DNA of 61,100 nt, from NCBI RefSeq assembly GCF_014773545.1, contig NZ_SDDV01000012.1, positions 1 to 61,100 on the forward strand, in the 5' to 3' direction. Source of the stretch: Hydrogenophaga sp. Its GTDB lineage: Bacteria > Pseudomonadota > Gammaproteobacteria > Burkholderiales > Burkholderiaceae_C. Below, piece by piece: positions 18,024 to 30,392 of the stretch. Position 1 is the first letter of the stretch. Every line of letters starts with the position of its first letter. A program made the position numbers and the translations under genes. The notes under the pieces were generated by a model. It was not told where the DNA came from. It was given only the letters and a program-made list of their open reading frames with translations, and ran no database searches.

Positions 18024-18341
18024 CTAGCCGCTGATGAGCTGTTGCAATTCGCCCGACTCGTACATCTGCGTCATGATGTCGGAGCCGCCGATGAATTCGC
18101 CGCGCACGTAGAGCTGCGGAACGGTCGGCCAGTTGCTGTATTCCTTGATGCCTTGACGTATGCCTTCGTCTTCCAGCACGTTGATCGCTTTGACCGCCTT
18201 GGGGTCGACGCCGCAGGCTTTGAGCACTTGCAGTGCACGACCGGAAAAACCGCACATGGGGAAGCTGACGCTGCCCTTCATGAACAGCACGATGTCGTTG
18301 GATTTGACCAGTTGGTCGATTTGCGTTTGGGTGTCGCTCAT
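18024..18341 (-). CDS. grxD: monothiol glutaredoxin, Grx4 family
   Basis: This 105-residue protein has the monothiol active site CGFS (Cys30), the preceding VLFMKGSVSFPM, the NWPTVPQLYV cis-Pro segment and GGSDIMTQMYESGEL. All are typical of Grx4/GrxD, which carries a [2Fe-2S] cluster and works with BolA-type proteins in iron-sulfur traffic. A BolA homologue is encoded at 55891-56169 in this window. The start at 18341 fits the family; the open frame upstream is not conserved. It lies 65 bp after prmC on the same strand. Confidence 0.95.
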   Translation of the reverse strand: MSDTQTQIDQLVKSNDIVLFMKGSVSFPMCGFSGRALQVLKACGVDPKAVKAINVLEDEGIRQGIKEYSNWPTVPQLYVRGEFIGGSDIMTQMYESGELQQLISG

Positions 18342-18406
18342 GGCGGGTTGACTTTCTCCAATGGGGGACTCAAGACGACGCCATCGCGTCGCGTGGCGGC
18401 CGATTA

Positions 18407-19255
18407 TCACGCTTGTGGCCACTGCCCGCCGCTGCAGCGTTCAATTCCCGCGAGATCGCAACGGCTGCTGGGCAGCGCAAATCCGGCCGTCCGCAGCAGA
18501 GCGCGCACCGCTGCGGCCTGGTCATGGCCGTGTTCGAGCAGCAGCCAGCCGCCCGGGCGCAGCGCCAGCGGTGCGGCGGTGATGATGGCGCGCAGCTCAT
18601 CCAGCCCGTCGGGGCCGGCGCACAGGGCGCCAAGCGGTTCGTGGCGCAGCGCCGGCAGGTGCGGGTCGCCCTCGGCAATGTAGGGCGGGTTGCTGACGAT
18701 CAGGTCAAAGTCTGCACCGGAGCCAAAGGGCAGCAGCCAATGGCCTTGATGAAATTCGACCGCCAGACCCAGGCGTTGCGCGTTGGCGCGCGCCAGCGCC
18801 AGCGCCTGTGCGCTGGCGTCGCTGGCGCGCACGCGCGCAGCGGGCCGTTGCGACTTGATCGCCAGCGCAATCGCACCGCTGCCGGTGCCCAGGTCCAGCA
18901 CCTGTGGCGCTGACTGGGCCTGCGCGTCCAGCCGCTCGATCGCCCATTGCACCAGGGTTTCGGTCTCGGGCCGCGGCACCAGCACGCGCGCGTCCACCCG
19001 CAGCGGCAGGCCGAAGAATTCTTTTTCGCCGCTGAGGTAAGCCAGCGGCTCACCCTGCAAGCGCCGTTGCAGCAAGAGCGCCCAGCGTGCCGCCGCGTCT
19101 TCTGTCAGAACCTGTTCGTCGTGTGCGCACAGCCAGGCGCGCTGCTCGGGCCTGCGCCCCAGCGCCAGCAACAGCAGGCACTGAGCGTCGAGCCGCTCGA
19201 GCCCCAGTTGCCGGGCCTGCTGCAAGGCCTGACGCAAATTCGGACTTGGGCTCAT
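18407..19255 (-). CDS. prmC: release factor glutamine methyltransferase
   Basis: PrmC methylates the Gln of the GGQ motif in release factors, using S-adenosylmethionine. The 282-residue protein has an N-terminal helical domain (1-80) with [15 protein letters not shown] and VLVPRPETE. The SAM-binding [14 protein letters not shown] follows (about 118), and the catalytic NPPY sits in [15 protein letters not shown]. Its ATG overlaps the prfA stop by four bases. This is the classic prfA-prmC coupling, placing enzyme and substrate in one operon. Confidence 0.96.
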   Translation of the reverse strand: MSPSPNLRQALQQARQLGLERLDAQCLLLLALGRRPEQRAWLCAHDEQVLTEDAAARWALLLQRRLQGEPLAYLSGEKEFFGLPLRVDARVLVPRPETETLVQWAIERLDAQAQSAPQVLDLGTGSGAIALAIKSQRPAARVRASDASAQALALARANAQRLGLAVEFHQGHWLLPFGSGADFDLIVSNPPYIAEGDPHLPALRHEPLGALCAGPDGLDELRAIITAAPLALRPGGWLLLEHGHDQAAAVRALLRTAGFALPSSRCDLAGIERCSGGQWPQA

Positions 19256-20343
19256 AGGCTGTTGCGCTGCTCCAGCTCGGCCAGCAACTCGGCGCCGCGC
19301 GCGACCTGCAAGGCGTGAATCACTTCGTCCAGATCGCCCTCCATCACCGTCAGCAGCTTGTAGAGCGAGAGGTTGATGCGGTGGTCGCTCAAGCGGCCCT
19401 GCGCAAAGTTGTAGGTGCGAATGCGGTCGCTGCGCGCGCCGCTGCCGATCAGGCCCTTGCGGGTGGCGGCCTCCTTGGCGGCGCGCTCGCTGCGGTCTTT
19501 TTCCTGCAGGCGCGCACACAGCACCTGCAGCGCGCGTGCTTTGTTGCTGTGCTGGCTGCGCCCGTCCTGGCATTCAGCCGTGAGGCCAGTCGGCAAATGG
19601 GTCACGCGCACCGCCGAATCGGTCTTGTTGATGTGCTGGCCGCCCGCGCCGCTGGCGCGGAAGGTGTCTATGCGCAGCTCGGCCGGGTTGAGCTGCACCG
19701 CCAGCGCCTCGTCCGGCTCGGGCAGCACCGCCACCGTGGCCGCACTGGTGTGGGTGCGACCCTGGGTTTCGGTGGCGGGCACGCGCTGCACCCGGTGGCC
19801 GCCGGACTCCAGGCGCAGCTTGCCGTAAACGCCAGCGCGACCGCCGATGCGCAGCACCAGCTCTTTGTAACCCCCCACCTCGCCCACCGATGCGCTCACC
19901 ATTTCGACCTGCCAACCCTGGCGCTCGGCGTAGCGGCTGTACATGCGCGCCAGATCGCCGGCGAACAGGGCCGACTCGTCGCCGCCGGTGCCGGCACGGA
20001 TTTCCACGAAGGCGTTGCGCTCGTCGTCCGGGTCTTTGGGCAGCAGCAGTTGTTGCAGTTCGGCATCGAGCTGTGCCAGTTCGGCATCGGCGCTGCTGAT
20101 TTCTTGCGCAGCCAACTCAGCCATGTCCGGGTCTTTGAGCAGAGCTTCGGCGGCTGCGCGGTCGGCCTCGCGCTGCAAGTAGCGGTTGAACACATCAACC
20201 ATGCCAGCAGCGTCGGCGTGTTCGCGGCTCAGGGCGCGAAAGCGCTCCATCTGCTCGACCACGTCGGGCGCAGCCAGCAAAGCGTCGAGCTCGTGCAGAC
20301 GCGCGCGTTGGCGCAACAAGGCGTGGCGGACAAAGGGTTTCAT
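19252..20343 (-). CDS. prfA: peptide chain release factor 1
   Basis: RF1 terminates translation at UAA and UAG. The 363-residue protein has the domain 1 helices (1-100), [18 protein letters not shown], the peptidyl-hydrolysis GGQ in [16 protein letters not shown] (about residue 235), and the conserved [20 protein letters not shown] near the C terminus. The length is standard for RF1. The start at 20343 was chosen by family; the frame stays open upstream towards hemA. It lies in hemA-prfA-prmC order, with 79 bp after hemA. Confidence 0.97.
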   Translation of the reverse strand: MKPFVRHALLRQRARLHELDALLAAPDVVEQMERFRALSREHADAAGMVDVFNRYLQREADRAAAEALLKDPDMAELAAQEISSADAELAQLDAELQQLLLPKDPDDERNAFVEIRAGTGGDESALFAGDLARMYSRYAERQGWQVEMVSASVGEVGGYKELVLRIGGRAGVYGKLRLESGGHRVQRVPATETQGRTHTSAATVAVLPEPDEALAVQLNPAELRIDTFRASGAGGQHINKTDSAVRVTHLPTGLTAECQDGRSQHSNKARALQVLCARLQEKDRSERAAKEAATRKGLIGSGARSDRIRTYNFAQGRLSDHRINLSLYKLLTVMEGDLDEVIHALQVARGAELLAELEQRNSL

Positions 20344-20422
20344 GGGGGGAACGCCGGGTGGTTGATCGAAACAGGAATGCAGGCAGCGCCGGCCCAGCGA
20401 TGGCGGCCCGCATGGGCCAAGG

Positions 20423-21703
20423 TCAGTCGGGCCAGGATTTGTCGCGCAAAAACAGCTTGGAGACAGTTTGCGCAGTGGCGGCACGGGTGCTGCTGTCGCC
20501 GGCGTGCAGCTCGGCCAGGGCGCCGTGCAGCATTTTCTGCGTCAGGCCGCGTGCGAGAGTTTGCAGCACGGCTTCCACCGGCTCGCCGCGCGCCAGCAGG
20601 CGACGCGCGCGCGCCAGCTCCGTGTCGCGCCAGTGGTCGGCCTGGGCGTTGATCTGTCGAATCAGCGGCACCACGCCGTGCGCTGGGTCACGCTGGTCTA
20701 GCCAGTGCATGAAGCTGAGTACCCCGGCGTCAACAATCGCCTCGGCCTGCGCCACCGCCGCCTGCCGGTTGTCTTTGCCGCTTTGCACCACATGGGCCAG
20801 GTCGTCGACGGTGTAGAGATAAACGTCGCGCAAGCCCTTGACTTCGAGCTCGATGTCGCGCGGCACCGCCAGATCAACCATGAACAAGGGGCGCTGGCGG
20901 CGTTTTTTCAGCGCCCGCTCGACGGCACCCAGCCCGATGATGGGCAAGGTGCTGGCGGTGCAACTGATGACGACGTCGAATTCGTGCAGGTGATCGGGCA
21001 CGTCGGCCAGCCGCATCACCTCGGCGCCAAAGCGGCTGGCGAGTTTTTCGCCGCGCTCCAGGGTGCGGTTGGCAACCACCATGGCCTTGGGCGTCTTGGC
21101 GGCAAAGTGCGTGGCGGCGAGTTCTATCATCTCGCCCGCGCCGACAAACAGCACCCGAACCTCATGCAAATCTTCGAACAACTGACCCGCCAGCCGCACC
21201 GCGGCCGCTGTCATGCTGATCGAGTGGGCGCCGATTTCGGTTGAACTGCGCACCCGCTTGGCCACCGCGAACGAGCGCTGAAACAACTGGTTCAGCGTGC
21301 AGCCCAGGGCGCCGGCGGCACCGGCGGCGCGCACCGCGTCTTTCATCTGACCCAGAATCTGCGGCTCGCCCAGCACCATGCTGTCGAGGCCGCTGGCGAC
21401 GCGAAAAGCGTGGCGCGCGGCCTGGTCTTCACGCAACACGTAGGCGTGCGCGCGCAGCACCTGGCTGCTGACGCCGCCGGCCTGGGCCAACCACTCCAGC
21501 GTGGGCTCCACCGCGGCCTGGTCGCCCGCGCCGTAGAACTCGGTGCGGTTGCAGGTGCAGAGCAGCGTGGCTTCTGGCTGACGCGCCAGACTCTGGCGGT
21601 AGCCGCGCAGCGTGGGCTGAATTTGATCGAGCGCGAAGGCAAAACGGCCCCGCAGATCGAGCGGAGCCGTATGGTGGTTGATGCCGAGCGCCCAGACAGA
21701 CAT
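20423..21703 (-). CDS. hemA: glutamyl-tRNA reductase
   Basis: HemA reduces glutamyl-tRNA to glutamate-1-semialdehyde, the committed step of C5-pathway haem synthesis. The 426-residue protein starts [14 protein letters not shown]. It has the catalytic Cys in [10 protein letters not shown] (Cys51) and [20 protein letters not shown], then the NADPH domain [14 protein letters not shown] and the C-terminal dimerisation helices. A TATAAT hexamer on the minus strand at 21710-21715 lies only six bases from the ATG, too close for a normal leader, so its role is unclear. A small membrane-protein gene diverges from it. Confidence 0.97.
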   Translation of the reverse strand: MSVWALGINHHTAPLDLRGRFAFALDQIQPTLRGYRQSLARQPEATLLCTCNRTEFYGAGDQAAVEPTLEWLAQAGGVSSQVLRAHAYVLREDQAARHAFRVASGLDSMVLGEPQILGQMKDAVRAAGAAGALGCTLNQLFQRSFAVAKRVRSSTEIGAHSISMTAAAVRLAGQLFEDLHEVRVLFVGAGEMIELAATHFAAKTPKAMVVANRTLERGEKLASRFGAEVMRLADVPDHLHEFDVVISCTASTLPIIGLGAVERALKKRRQRPLFMVDLAVPRDIELEVKGLRDVYLYTVDDLAHVVQSGKDNRQAAVAQAEAIVDAGVLSFMHWLDQRDPAHGVVPLIRQINAQADHWRDTELARARRLLARGEPVEAVLQTLARGLTQKMLHGALAELHAGDSSTRAATAQTVSKLFLRDKSWPD

Positions 21704-21780
21704 GAGCCGATTATAAAATCCCGCCGCGCTGGCAGCGCTCTTGAGTCAACGCATCTTCCTTTTTTTATCCTCCTGCGCCC

Positions 21781-22050
21781 ATGACCTTGCTCGCCCTGCT
21801 CTGGCACCTGCTCGCCTTCATCGCCCCGGCACTGGTGCTGGCGGCCGGTTTGTGGCTGGCGCCACGCCTGCGCCGCAACGCGCGCCCGGCGCGCTGCAGC
21901 GCGCACGCCGAAGCCTTGACGCTGGCGGGCGCGGGTGTGCTGGTCTTGCTGGCCGGCCTGATTTTCTTTGGCCGCGACGGCAAAATGGCCACCTACACCG
22001 CACTGGTGCTGGTGCAGGGCACGCTGGCTTGGTGGCTGCGCGGCAACTGA
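21781..22050 (+). CDS. small two-helix membrane protein
   Basis: This 89-residue protein has two membrane helices (about 3-26 and 44-63). They are joined by a basic loop RLRRNARPARCS, and a third, weaker hydrophobic stretch ends in WWLRGN. No domain is recognised. The ribosome binding region holds TATCCTCCTGCGCCC, which is only weakly complementary to 16S rRNA. It is divergent from hemA, and the P-type ATPase follows 63 bp downstream. It was kept because the helices and start fit a real small gene. Confidence 0.6.
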   Translation: MTLLALLWHLLAFIAPALVLAAGLWLAPRLRRNARPARCSAHAEALTLAGAGVLVLLAGLIFFGRDGKMATYTALVLVQGTLAWWLRGN

Positions 22051-22113
22051 AAGACGGCGCATCCGAACTGCCATCGGCCGCGTCTATGATGGTCACGAGA
22101 TTGCTTGCCTGCC

Positions 22114-24831
<2,718 letters not shown>

Positions 24832-24891
24832 CCTGGTGTTGTCAAGTTCCGCCTGTTTTTCGCACGACTACCCCCTTGACAGACGTTCGCC

Positions 24892-26019
24892 ATGACCCGC
24901 TGGCCTACCTGTAAGCTGGCCCTGTGCGCCGCCCTCGCCTTGCTGGGCGCTGCGGCGGCCAGCGCGCAGCCGCAGCGCCTGCGCACCGAAGTGGTGGCCA
25001 GCGGCCTGCAGCACCCCTGGGCGCTGGCCTTCATCGGCGGCGGCCAGATGCTGGTGACCGAACGCGCCGGCCGGCTGCGGCTGGTGGGTGCCGACGGCCG
25101 GATCGGCGCACCGATTGCCGGGCTGCCCGCCATCGACAGCGGTGGCCAGGGCGGCCTGCTCGACCTCATCACCGACCGCGACTTCGCCCGCAACCGCACG
25201 CTGTACTTCTGCTACGCCGAACCCGCTGCTGACGGCGCGGGCAACTCCACCGCTCTGGCCAGCGCGCGCCTGTCGGCCGACGCCCGTCGGCTGGAAAACG
25301 TGCGCGTGCTGTTTAGCCAGCAGCCCAAAGTTCGCAGCCGACTGCATTTTGGCTGCCGCATCGTGCAAGACACCGACGCAGCGCTGTTTCTAGCCCTGGG
25401 CGAACGCTTCGAGCGCATGGCCGACGCGCAGACGCTGGACAACCACCACGGCAAGGTGGTGCGGCTGCGCCCAGACGGCAGCGTGCCGGCAGACAACCCG
25501 TTCGTCAACCGCGCCGGTGCGCTGGCGCATATCTGGAGCCTGGGGCACCGCAACCCGCAGGGCGCAAGCCTGGGCCCGGACGGGCGGCTGTGGATCAGCG
25601 AGCACGGCCCGCAAGGCGGCGACGAAATCAACCGGCCCCAAGCCGGTAAAAACTACGGCTGGCCGCTCATCACGCACGGCACCCACTACGGCGGCGCACC
25701 CGTCGGCGAAGGCCGCAGCGCAATGCCGGGGCTGGAGTCGCCGCTGCACCACTGGACGCCGTCGATCGCGCCGTCTGGTCTGGCCTTCGTCAGCAGCGCG
25801 CTCTACGGCCCGGCCTGGCAGGGCAGCTTGCTGCTGGGCTCGCTCAGAAACCGCTACCTGGTGCGGCTTGAGCTCGATGGCACGCGCGTGCGGCGGGAAG
25901 AAAAACTGCTCACCGACCTGGGCCAGCGCGTGCGCGACGTGCGCCAAGGCCCGGACGGCTTCATTTACCTGCTGACCGACGAGCGCAACGGCCAGTTGCT
26001 GCGCCTGCACCCACAGTAA
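24892..26019 (+). CDS. PQQ-dependent aldose sugar dehydrogenase (YliI/Asd-like)
   Basis: This 375-residue secreted protein has a signal peptide (about 1-25, ending AAASAQP) and a beta-propeller body. Motifs of the soluble PQQ sugar dehydrogenases are GLQHPWALAFI, ERAGRLRLV, the GGQGGLLDL loop, HNPQG-like LGHRNPQGASLGPDGRLWISEHGPQ, and GKNYGWPLITHGTHYGG. In E. coli YliI the enzyme oxidises aldoses with PQQ and calcium in the periplasm. No PQQ synthesis genes lie in the window. It is convergent with ribD, separated by 27 bp. Confidence 0.88.
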   Translation: MTRWPTCKLALCAALALLGAAAASAQPQRLRTEVVASGLQHPWALAFIGGGQMLVTERAGRLRLVGADGRIGAPIAGLPAIDSGGQGGLLDLITDRDFARNRTLYFCYAEPAADGAGNSTALASARLSADARRLENVRVLFSQQPKVRSRLHFGCRIVQDTDAALFLALGERFERMADAQTLDNHHGKVVRLRPDGSVPADNPFVNRAGALAHIWSLGHRNPQGASLGPDGRLWISEHGPQGGDEINRPQAGKNYGWPLITHGTHYGGAPVGEGRSAMPGLESPLHHWTPSIAPSGLAFVSSALYGPAWQGSLLLGSLRNRYLVRLELDGTRVRREEKLLTDLGQRVRDVRQGPDGFIYLLTDERNGQLLRLHPQ

Positions 26020-26046
26020 GCGCGGGCACGCCAGAGGCGCCGCCGC

Positions 26047-27216
26047 TCACGGGTGCAAAAAAGCGTCGCGCCCGCTCACCCGGGCGACGATGCGCAGGTC
26101 TTGGCCCACCCGCTCGACCGATTGGTAGCTCAGCGCCACGCCGTCTTGCAGCACCGCCAGCGGACCGATGTTGGACAAGCCGGCGCCCTGGCCCAGCAGT
26201 TTCGGCGCCTGGTACAGCAGCAACTCGTCAACCAGACCGGCGCGCAACAAGGAGCCGTTGAGCTGGTGCCCGGCCTCGACGTGCAACTCGTTGACCTCGC
26301 GCCGCCCCAGGTCGCGCAGCAGGGCCGCCAGATCGACCTTGTGTGGCGTGTCTGCGGCTTGGCCGGGCAGGTGAATCAGGGTCGCCCCGCGGGCTTGCAG
26401 CGCAGCCTGCCGCGCTGCGTGCGGGAGGGCGAAATAAATGAAGATTTTTCGCTGCCCACCCTGTGCCGGCGCTTGCCACAGCCGCGCATCCAGCGGCGTT
26501 TGCAGCCGGCTGTCAACCAGCACCAGATGCGGCTGGCGCGGCGTGGGCGCCAGCCGCACGTCGAGCATGGGGTCGTCTTGCAGCACAGTGCCTATGCCGG
26601 TGAGCAGCGCGCAGGCGCGCGCGCGCCAGGCGTGGCCGTCGGCGCGCGCCGACGCATCGGTGATCCACTGGCTGGCGCCGTTGGGCAGCGCCGTCACGCC
26701 GTCGAGCGAGGCCGCCACCTTCATGCGCACCCAGGGCGTCTGGCGGATCATGCGGCTAAAAAAGCCGATATTGAGTTCGCGCGCAGCCCGCGCGGCCTCG
26801 CTGTTGGGGTGCAACAGCTCGACCTCGACGCCGGCCGCGCGCAAGCGCTGCAAGCCGCGCCCGGCCACCTGCGGGTTCGGGTCTTGCACCGCCACCAGCA
26901 CCCGGCCCACGCCGGCAGCGATCAGCGCGTCGCAGCACGGCGGCGTGCGGCCGTGGTGCGAACAGGGTTCGAGCGTGACCCAGACCGCAGCACCGCGCAG
27001 ATCGGCACCGGCGGCCTGCGCCGCGCGCAGCGCCACCACTTCAGCGTGCGCGCCGCCGGCGGCCTGGGTGTGGCCATCGAAAATGCGGCCGCAACGGGTG
27101 CGGATGCGGCACGCCACCCTGGGGTTGGGCTGCGACAGCCGCAGCGACGCGGCCGCCCGCTCGACCAGGTTCAGCCAATGTGCCGCGTCGGCAGCTTCGG
27201 TGTCATCAGGAGTCAT
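26047..27216 (-). CDS. ribD: bifunctional riboflavin biosynthesis protein RibD
   Basis: RibD carries pyrimidine deaminase and reductase domains and makes the riboflavin precursor 5-amino-6-ribitylaminouracil phosphate. The deaminase half (1-150) has the zinc site in GGAHAEVVAL and PCSHHGRTPPC. The reductase half (from about 160) starts WVRMKVAASLDG and contains NELHVEAGHQLNGSLL. The length is 389 residues, within the usual range. The frame is open far upstream, but MTPDDTE at 27216 fits the family. It is divergent from the pilin operon with a 159-bp gap. Confidence 0.93.
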   Translation of the reverse strand: MTPDDTEAADAAHWLNLVERAAASLRLSQPNPRVACRIRTRCGRIFDGHTQAAGGAHAEVVALRAAQAAGADLRGAAVWVTLEPCSHHGRTPPCCDALIAAGVGRVLVAVQDPNPQVAGRGLQRLRAAGVEVELLHPNSEAARAARELNIGFFSRMIRQTPWVRMKVAASLDGVTALPNGASQWITDASARADGHAWRARACALLTGIGTVLQDDPMLDVRLAPTPRQPHLVLVDSRLQTPLDARLWQAPAQGGQRKIFIYFALPHAARQAALQARGATLIHLPGQAADTPHKVDLAALLRDLGRREVNELHVEAGHQLNGSLLRAGLVDELLLYQAPKLLGQGAGLSNIGPLAVLQDGVALSYQSVERVGQDLRIVARVSGRDAFLHP

Positions 27217-27375
27217 GCGTGAACAGAAGTCGAAGAAAAACCCGCCGCCCGTCCGGGGCCAGCAGCCATCGGTCAAACCGCCGCCCCCAGCAAGCCGACC
27301 TTCCCATACTATAGGCACGAACATGAAAACCAAAGAAAGCAACTCTTTCTTGCCCGAGGTCGGCTGACGTTCATC

Positions 27376-27831
27376 ATGAAGCATCATTCGGGTGTCACGC
27401 TGGTCGAGCTGCTGGTCGTCCTGGCGGTATTTGCCGTTCTGCTCGGCTTTGGCGTGCCCAGTTTTCGCGCCACCATAGAAACCAACCGGATCGCCACCGT
27501 CAGCAACGACTTGGTGGCTGCGCTGCATTTTGCGCGCAGCGAAGCGGTGCGCCGGGGCGAAGACGTGACGCTGTGCTCCAGCAACGACCAGAGCAGTTGT
27601 TCCGGGGCCTGGGTCGACGGCTGGGTGGTCAGGAATGCCGCCAACCCGATCCGGGTCTGGCCCGCCCCCCGCGCGGGGGTGGCGATTGCGGTCGGCGGGC
27701 CGGTGGTGTTCAACCCGCTGGGCGGCGCGGCAGACGCCCGCTGTTTCAATCTCAGCCTGGGCGCGCTGGTGCGCAGCGTGGCGGTCGGCGCCGCCGGCCG
27801 GGTCGCCAGCGCAGCGGCGGTCTGCCCCTGA
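27376..27831 (+). CDS. fimT: GspH/FimT family pseudopilin
   Basis: This 151-residue type IV minor pilin has a very short leader. Prepilin peptidase would cut after Gly in HHSG|VTLVELLVVL, with Glu at +5 of the mature protein. The hydrophobic N-terminal helix (about 8-28) is followed by the FARSEAVRRGEDVTLC region typical of FimT/GspH, with a paired Cys near the end. It is the first gene of a six-gene minor-pilin cluster (27376-30962). The initiating minor pilins prime pilus assembly at the inner membrane in related systems. Confidence 0.88.
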   Translation: MKHHSGVTLVELLVVLAVFAVLLGFGVPSFRATIETNRIATVSNDLVAALHFARSEAVRRGEDVTLCSSNDQSSCSGAWVDGWVVRNAANPIRVWPAPRAGVAIAVGGPVVFNPLGGAADARCFNLSLGALVRSVAVGAAGRVASAAAVCP

Positions 27832-27849
27832 ACGGTCGAGGCACAGCAC

Positions 27850-28440
27850 ATGGCAAGCCGCTTGCACCCAATCGCGCTGGCGCGCCCGCAGGCCGGCGTC
27901 AGCCTGATCGAGGTGTTGGTCTCGATTGTGCTGCTCTCGTTTGGCATCGTCGGTCTGGCGGGCCTGCAGTTGCACGGCAGCAGGTTCAACCACAGCGCCT
28001 ACCTGAGCTCGCAGGCCACCAACCTGGCGCACGACATCGCTGACCGCATGCGCGCCAACCTGGCCGCCGCCAACCTGCCGGCCGCGGGTCTGCCGGCGTC
28101 GGCCTACGTCACCGGGTTTGCCGACGTCTTCGATCCGGCACACGGCCCGGCTTGCAACGCCGTGCTGGGCGCAGCCAGTGCGGCGCGCGATGTCAACCAG
28201 TGGAAGAGCTGCCTGGAGCTGGCGCTGCCGCTCGGGCAGGGGCGCGTGAGCGAACTCAACCCCGGCCTGAACTACACCGACGCCTGCGGCGTGACCCATG
28301 CCGCGCACAACCACCCGGCCGGCTTGTTCGTGATCGAAATCACCTGGAGCAGGCTCAGAATTCAGAACGAGGACGATCTGGCACGCAACCCGAACCGGCT
28401 CGAGTGCGTGGTGCTGCGAACCGAAGTGGGGCCGACGTGA
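27850..28440 (+). CDS. pilV: type IV pilus minor pilin PilV
   Basis: This 196-residue minor pilin has the leader cut site PQAG|VSLIEVLVSI (Glu at +5) and a hydrophobic helix to about residue 40. The downstream GLQLHGSRFNHSAYLSSQATNLAHDIADRMRAN region is diagnostic of PilV. Central Cys residues (about 102, 119) may form disulfides. It follows fimT after 18 bp. Its stop overlaps the pilW GTG start (GTGA). Confidence 0.9.
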   Translation: MASRLHPIALARPQAGVSLIEVLVSIVLLSFGIVGLAGLQLHGSRFNHSAYLSSQATNLAHDIADRMRANLAAANLPAAGLPASAYVTGFADVFDPAHGPACNAVLGAASAARDVNQWKSCLELALPLGQGRVSELNPGLNYTDACGVTHAAHNHPAGLFVIEITWSRLRIQNEDDLARNPNRLECVVLRTEVGPT

Positions 28441-29258
28441 AACCCATGCCTGCCCTGGCGCGCCAGCGCGGCCTGTCGCTGATCGAGCTGATGATCAGCA
28501 TCACCTTGGGCCTGCTCGTCATCTTGGCCGTGACCTACGTGTTTGCCGCCAGCCGCGCCAGTTACCGCCACCAGGAGGCGCTGTCGAACGTGCAGGAATC
28601 CGGCCGCATGGCGCTGGAGCTGCTCACGCGCGACATCCGCATGGCCGGCCACCCGGGCTGCGGCAACCTGGCCTTTCTCGATCACCGCACCCCGGCCGAG
28701 TTCTCCAACGCCATGGTGCTCAGCGGGGTGGCCAACGCCGCCGCCGTGCCAGACAGCATCAGCTTGACCCGCGGCAGCGCCCACCCGGCCCGGCTGAGCG
28801 CTATTGCGGCCGCCAACCAGATCGAACTCGTCGACGCCGCCGTGCTGGGCAACCTGGTGGCGGGGGACCGATTGCTGCTGACCGACTGCGCCTTCACCGA
28901 AGTCGTGCAGGTCAGCGCGCGGCTGGGCAACCGGGTCACCACAGTCGCCCCGCTGACGCGCCAGTACGGCCCCGGCTCTTTCGTTATGCGGCTCGAACGC
29001 GTGGCCTACAGCGTCGCCGGCAACGAATTGCGCCGCAGCGTCGACGGCGCGCCGGGGCAGGCGGTGGCCGGCAACATCGCCAACATGAAGTTGTTTTACG
29101 GCATCGACAGCAGCGGCGACCGCTCGGTCGACAGCTATGTGGCAAACCCGGCAAACTGGGCCGAGGTGGTGGCGGTGCGGATCAACCTCAGCGTCACCGA
29201 GCGCGACGTCACGCTGCCGTTTTCGACCACCGTCGCTTTGCGCAACCGTGTGCCCTGA
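28437..29258 (+). CDS. pilW: type IV pilus minor pilin PilW
   Basis: This protein of about 273 residues has the leader cut site QRG|LSLIELMISITLG and the PilW signature SYRHQEALSNVQESGRMALE, followed by RDIRMAGHPGCGN. The mature body carries the conserved MRLERVAYSV and LRRSVDG segments. The start is taken at GTG 28437, which overlaps the pilV stop and has GTGGGG five bases upstream. ATG 28446 is the alternative. The order fimT-pilV-pilW-pilX matches minor-pilin operons of Pseudomonas and Acinetobacter type. Confidence 0.9.
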   Translation: MKPMPALARQRGLSLIELMISITLGLLVILAVTYVFAASRASYRHQEALSNVQESGRMALELLTRDIRMAGHPGCGNLAFLDHRTPAEFSNAMVLSGVANAAAVPDSISLTRGSAHPARLSAIAAANQIELVDAAVLGNLVAGDRLLLTDCAFTEVVQVSARLGNRVTTVAPLTRQYGPGSFVMRLERVAYSVAGNELRRSVDGAPGQAVAGNIANMKLFYGIDSSGDRSVDSYVANPANWAEVVAVRINLSVTERDVTLPFSTTVALRNRVP

Positions 29259-29281
29259 GAGGCTGAAAGTTTTTTGCTCCA

Positions 29282-29803
29282 ATGAAACCCAAGTCCTCGA
29301 CATCCAAGACCGGCGCCAGCCCCCCGCGTCGGCGCCAGCAGGGCGCGGTGCTGGTGGTCGGCCTGATCATCCTGGTCGTGCTGACGCTGATGGGCGTACA
29401 GGCCATGCGCACCAATTTGGTACAAGAACGCATGGCGTCCAATATGCGCGATCGCAATCTGGCCTTCCAGGCCGCCGAAGCGGCGCTGCGCGCGGGCGAA
29501 GCCTATGTGCAGGGGCAGGCGGCGGCTGATTTGCCAGACCCGGCCAACTGGGACGGTGCTTATCCCTTACCGCACGGCCGCGTGAAAAATTTCGACGCCG
29601 GGGTGGCTAGCGAACCGGTCTTTCATATCGGGAAGCTGCCGGGTGTGGACTCGCCGTCAGAGCTTCACTTGGTCACGGCACGCGGGGTGGGCGGGCAGGC
29701 CACCAGCGTGGTGGTCTTGCAGTCGACCTTTGAGCTGCCCGCGACCCAGCCCGATGGCTCGGTCGTACCGGGCAGACGTCAGAACTGGCGGCAACTGCGT
29801 TGA
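29282..29803 (+). CDS. pilX: type IV pilus minor pilin PilX
   Basis: This 173-residue protein has the PilX N-terminal pattern: a basic leader RRRQQG followed by AVLVVGLIILVVLTLMGVQAMR, then QERMASNMRDRNLAFQAAEAAL. PilX-type pilins lack the +5 Glu; here that region is hydrophobic, as expected. It directly precedes pilE. In the related operons pilY1, encoding the large tip adhesin, usually lies between pilX and pilE, but it is missing here. Confidence 0.9.
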   Translation: MKPKSSTSKTGASPPRRRQQGAVLVVGLIILVVLTLMGVQAMRTNLVQERMASNMRDRNLAFQAAEAALRAGEAYVQGQAAADLPDPANWDGAYPLPHGRVKNFDAGVASEPVFHIGKLPGVDSPSELHLVTARGVGGQATSVVVLQSTFELPATQPDGSVVPGRRQNWRQLR

Positions 29804-29839
29804 CGCTCCAGATTTCAGATCAATATGCGAAGGACTGCC

Positions 29840-30271
29840 ATGAGCAAACGATCCGAACGCGGTTTTACCCTGATTGAATTGATGATCGTGGTGGCCGTGA
29901 TCGGCATTCTGGCCGCCATCGCCTTTCCTTCGTACCAGCAATACGTGCAGCGCGCCCACCGCGCTGACGCGCAGGCCGACCTGCTCGAACTCGCGCAGTG
30001 GCTAGAGCGGCGCTACAGCCGACCGATAGACCCGGCCAGCGCCCGGGTCAACCGGTATGCGCTGGCGGACGGCGATCGCACGGCCGACCTGCCGTTCAAC
30101 CAGACGCCGCGCACCGGTGGCGCGCGCTACAACCTGGGCCTGAACGTCGCTGACGGCGGTCAATCGTTCGTTCTGAGCGCCACCCCGACGCCGGCCCAGG
30201 CCGCAGACGCCTGCGGCATCCTCACGATCAACCAGCGCGGCGCGACCACGCCCGCCTTGAACTGCTGGTAG
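29840..30271 (+). CDS. pilE: type IV minor pilin PilE (ComP/PilA-like)
   Basis: This 143-residue pilin has the cut site [21 protein letters not shown] with Glu at +5. Cysteines near the C terminus ([12 protein letters not shown]...NCW) form the terminal D-loop pair. The start at 29840 was chosen because AAGGA (29830-29834) sits six bases upstream; the ATG at 29825 is not supported. It lies 36 bp after pilX. The [19 protein letters not shown] segment is characteristic of PilE-type minor pilins rather than major PilA. Confidence 0.9.
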   Translation: MSKRSERGFTLIELMIVVAVIGILAAIAFPSYQQYVQRAHRADAQADLLELAQWLERRYSRPIDPASARVNRYALADGDRTADLPFNQTPRTGGARYNLGLNVADGGQSFVLSATPTPAQAADACGILTINQRGATTPALNCW

Positions 30272-30392
30272 TCGACACGGTGCGCGGCGGGTCGGCTGCG
30301 CCGCTTGTCAGCCTACCCCACTTTTGGGATGCGCAGCAAGCCTGCTGCCGCCAGCATGGCCTTGGGCCGTGGCAGGCCTATGGAGGCGCGTG

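Noticed and set aside
27301..27330. Possible sigma-54 promoter before fimT (GGCACG followed by TGAA)
   Set aside because: Only the first half matches; the second element should be TTGC at a fixed distance and does not fit.
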